A program made the translations under genes and the position numbers. DNA of 6,332 bases, from positions 1-6,332 of the forward strand of contig JAGASC010000397.1 in the NCBI GenBank assembly GCA_017621905.1, given 5' to 3'. Position 1 is the first letter of the stretch. The number at the start of each line of letters is the position of its first letter. Below the pieces are notes generated by a model that had not been told where the DNA came from, ran no database searches, and saw only the letters and a program-made list of their open reading frames with translations. The stretch comes from Roseburia sp. GTDB lineage: Bacteria > Bacillota > Clostridia > Lachnospirales > Lachnospiraceae. This document shows, in pieces, positions 5,221 to 6,332 of this stretch.

Positions 5221-6332
5221 TTACATCATGGCTTTCATGATACTTCTCGCCACAGAAATACCGTTTGCAGATGCCTGCTGCAAGCCTCTGGTCACGGAAG
5301 CTCCGTCACCGATGGCGCGCAGACCCTTCACGCTGGTTTCAAAATCACTGTTTACCACTACTTTGTTGGAGTAGAATTTTACCTCTACACCGTAGAGCAG
5401 GGTTTCGTCGCTGGCAATCCCCGGGGTCACCTTGTCCAGAGCCATAAGCATCTCTTCTATGTCTACCATAATACGATGTGGAAATACCAAAGACAAATCG
5501 CCGGGTACCGCATCTTTTAAGGTAGGAATCAGGTTGTTTCTGCAGAGACGCTCCTCTGTAGTTCTTCTGCCGCGCTTGAAATCACCAAAGGTCTGTACCA
5601 GAATTTTGCCGTCACAAAGCATGTTGGAAAGCTGTGCAATCTGCTTGCCATATTCGATGGGTGTCTTAAAGGGCTTCGTAAAGTTTTTGGAAACCAGGAT
5701 TGCAAAGTTGGTATTGTTGGTCTTTAAATCCTGGGATTTGTAGGCATGTCCGTTTACCACGGCCAGTCCGTTATCATAGTACTCCGTTGCCACCTCACCG
5801 GATGGATTCGTACAAAAGGTACGCACCTTGTCATCAAAGGTCGGGGTATGATAGACCAGTTTGGCTTCATAGAGATTTTCATTCAAAAATTCCATGACCT
5901 CATCCCGGACCTCCACACGGACACCGATATCTACGGTACCCACCCTGGTCTCCACCCCGTGCTGATTACAGATATGGGAAAACCAGTCAGCGCCCTCGCG
6001 GCCCACGGCGGAGATAATTTCCGGTGCAGTGTAAATCTCGCCTTTCTCCGTAATGATGCCCTTCACCTCATTATTTTCGATGATGATATCCTTTACCATG
6101 GTGTTAAATTCCATCTCCACACCTTCTTCTAACAGGTGATCCTGGAGTCTGGAGTAGATTTTATAGCCTTCCTCTGTTCCGAGGTGACGGATGGGACATT
6201 CAATCATCTTTAAATTGGCGTTGATGGCCTTTTTGCGGATTTCGCGAATTTCTTTTTCCTTGTCCACACCATAGACTTTGCTATCCGCGCCGAATTTCAG
6301 GTAAATATCATCGGATTCCTTTAATAATTCTA
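5221..6332 (-). CDS. FAD-dependent dehydrogenase, COG2509-like, C-terminal part (N-terminus outside window)
   Basis: The frame is open from the right edge to TAA at 5221-5223, giving 369 visible residues. The GTG at 6265-6267 looks like an internal valine codon, since the coding frame continues upstream through KFGADSKVYGV. This is a cytosolic flavoprotein oxidoreductase of the uncharacterised FAD-dependent dehydrogenase type (COG2509). Evidence is the C-terminal FAD-contacting segment AIGDGASVTRGLQQASANG, and the central VRTFCTNPSGEV motif followed by VVNGHAYKS, which resembles the RTFCxCPGGxV...NG pattern of that family. A redox-fold segment around IISAVGREGADWF, typical of two-dinucleotide-binding-domain flavoproteins, also supports this. 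The N-terminal GxGxxG FAD-binding motif must lie beyond 6332, which agrees with usual lengths of about 460-530. The substrate is unknown. The second cysteine of the family motif appears to be Asn (T-N-P rather than M-C-P), so a disulfide or metal role there is unlikely. The lipoprotein gene starts 83 bases downstream but appears to have its own promoter. Confidence 0.85.
   Translation of the reverse strand, partial: ELLKESDDIYLKFGADSKVYGVDKEKEIREIRKKAINANLKMIECPIRHLGTEEGYKIYSRLQDHLLEEGVEMEFNTMVKDIIIENNEVKGIITEKGEIYTAPEIISAVGREGADWFSHICNQHGVETRVGTVDIGVRVEVRDEVMEFLNENLYEAKLVYHTPTFDDKVRTFCTNPSGEVATEYYDNGLAVVNGHAYKSQDLKTNNTNFAILVSKNFTKPFKTPIEYGKQIAQLSNMLCDGKILVQTFGDFKRGRRTTEERLCRNNLIPTLKDAVPGDLSLVFPHRIMVDIEEMLMALDKVTPGIASDETLLYGVEVKFYSNKVVVNSDFETSVKGLRAIGDGASVTRGLQQASANGISVARSIMKAMM

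Noticed and set aside
5107..5520. 137-residue plus-strand open frame spanning the lipoprotein promoter and flavoprotein 3' end
   Set aside because: It crosses a clear intergenic regulatory region and is antisense to conserved flavoprotein motifs; no domain is recognisable.
5746..6132. 128-residue plus-strand open frame opposite the flavoprotein gene
   Set aside because: It is fully antisense to a well-supported coding region, has no recognisable motif, and lacks a convincing ribosome site; the coding signal is on the minus strand.
5221..6267. A complete flavoprotein gene starting at the GTG at 6265-6267
   Set aside because: The frame continues upstream to the window edge with coding-like sequence, and the N-terminal FAD-binding motif would be missing from a protein starting there.

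Overview
This window looks like an ordinary chromosomal stretch from a low-to-mid GC Gram-positive anaerobe of the Clostridia, most likely a Lachnospiraceae member. That rests on the mix of protein types: a lipoprotein resembling PrsA, a COG2509-type flavoprotein, a membrane-anchored glycerophosphodiesterase, an ABC-F ATPase and UppP. It also fits the GGAG/AAGG-type ribosome binding sites. The genus is not resolvable by eye. There are no tRNA or rRNA genes, insertion sequences, CRISPR arrays or phage genes.

Layout. On the plus strand, the 3' end of a major facilitator transporter (1-510, cut by the left edge) is followed after about 100 bases by a membrane-anchored glycerophosphodiester phosphodiesterase (607-1443). 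This ends only 8 bases from the end of a convergent minus-strand block. Read in its own direction (right to left), that block has four genes. First is the C-terminal part of a COG2509-type FAD-dependent dehydrogenase (6332-5221, cut by the right edge). Then come a PrsA/SurA-like lipoprotein with a degenerate parvulin domain (5137-4130), undecaprenyl-diphosphatase UppP (3997-3098) and an ABC-F ATPase (3008-1452). Gaps between the minus-strand genes are 83, 132 and 89 bases, so they may be separately promoted rather than one tight operon. No intergenic stretch exceeds 300 bases and no convincing intrinsic terminator was found.

Function. The theme is loosely the cell envelope. UppP recycles the C55 lipid carrier for wall polymers, the lipoprotein probably assists folding of exported proteins, and the GDPD degrades glycerophosphodiesters. 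The ABC-F protein acts on the ribosome, and the flavoprotein is a cytosolic redox enzyme of unknown substrate. That these genes form one functional system is not shown by the sequence.

Most noteworthy are two things. A repeat-rich, palindromic promoter region (5173-5217) in front of the lipoprotein gene looks like an operator overlapping the -35/-10 spacer. The lipoprotein itself lacks both conserved parvulin active-site histidines. I found no convincing previously undescribed multi-gene system here.
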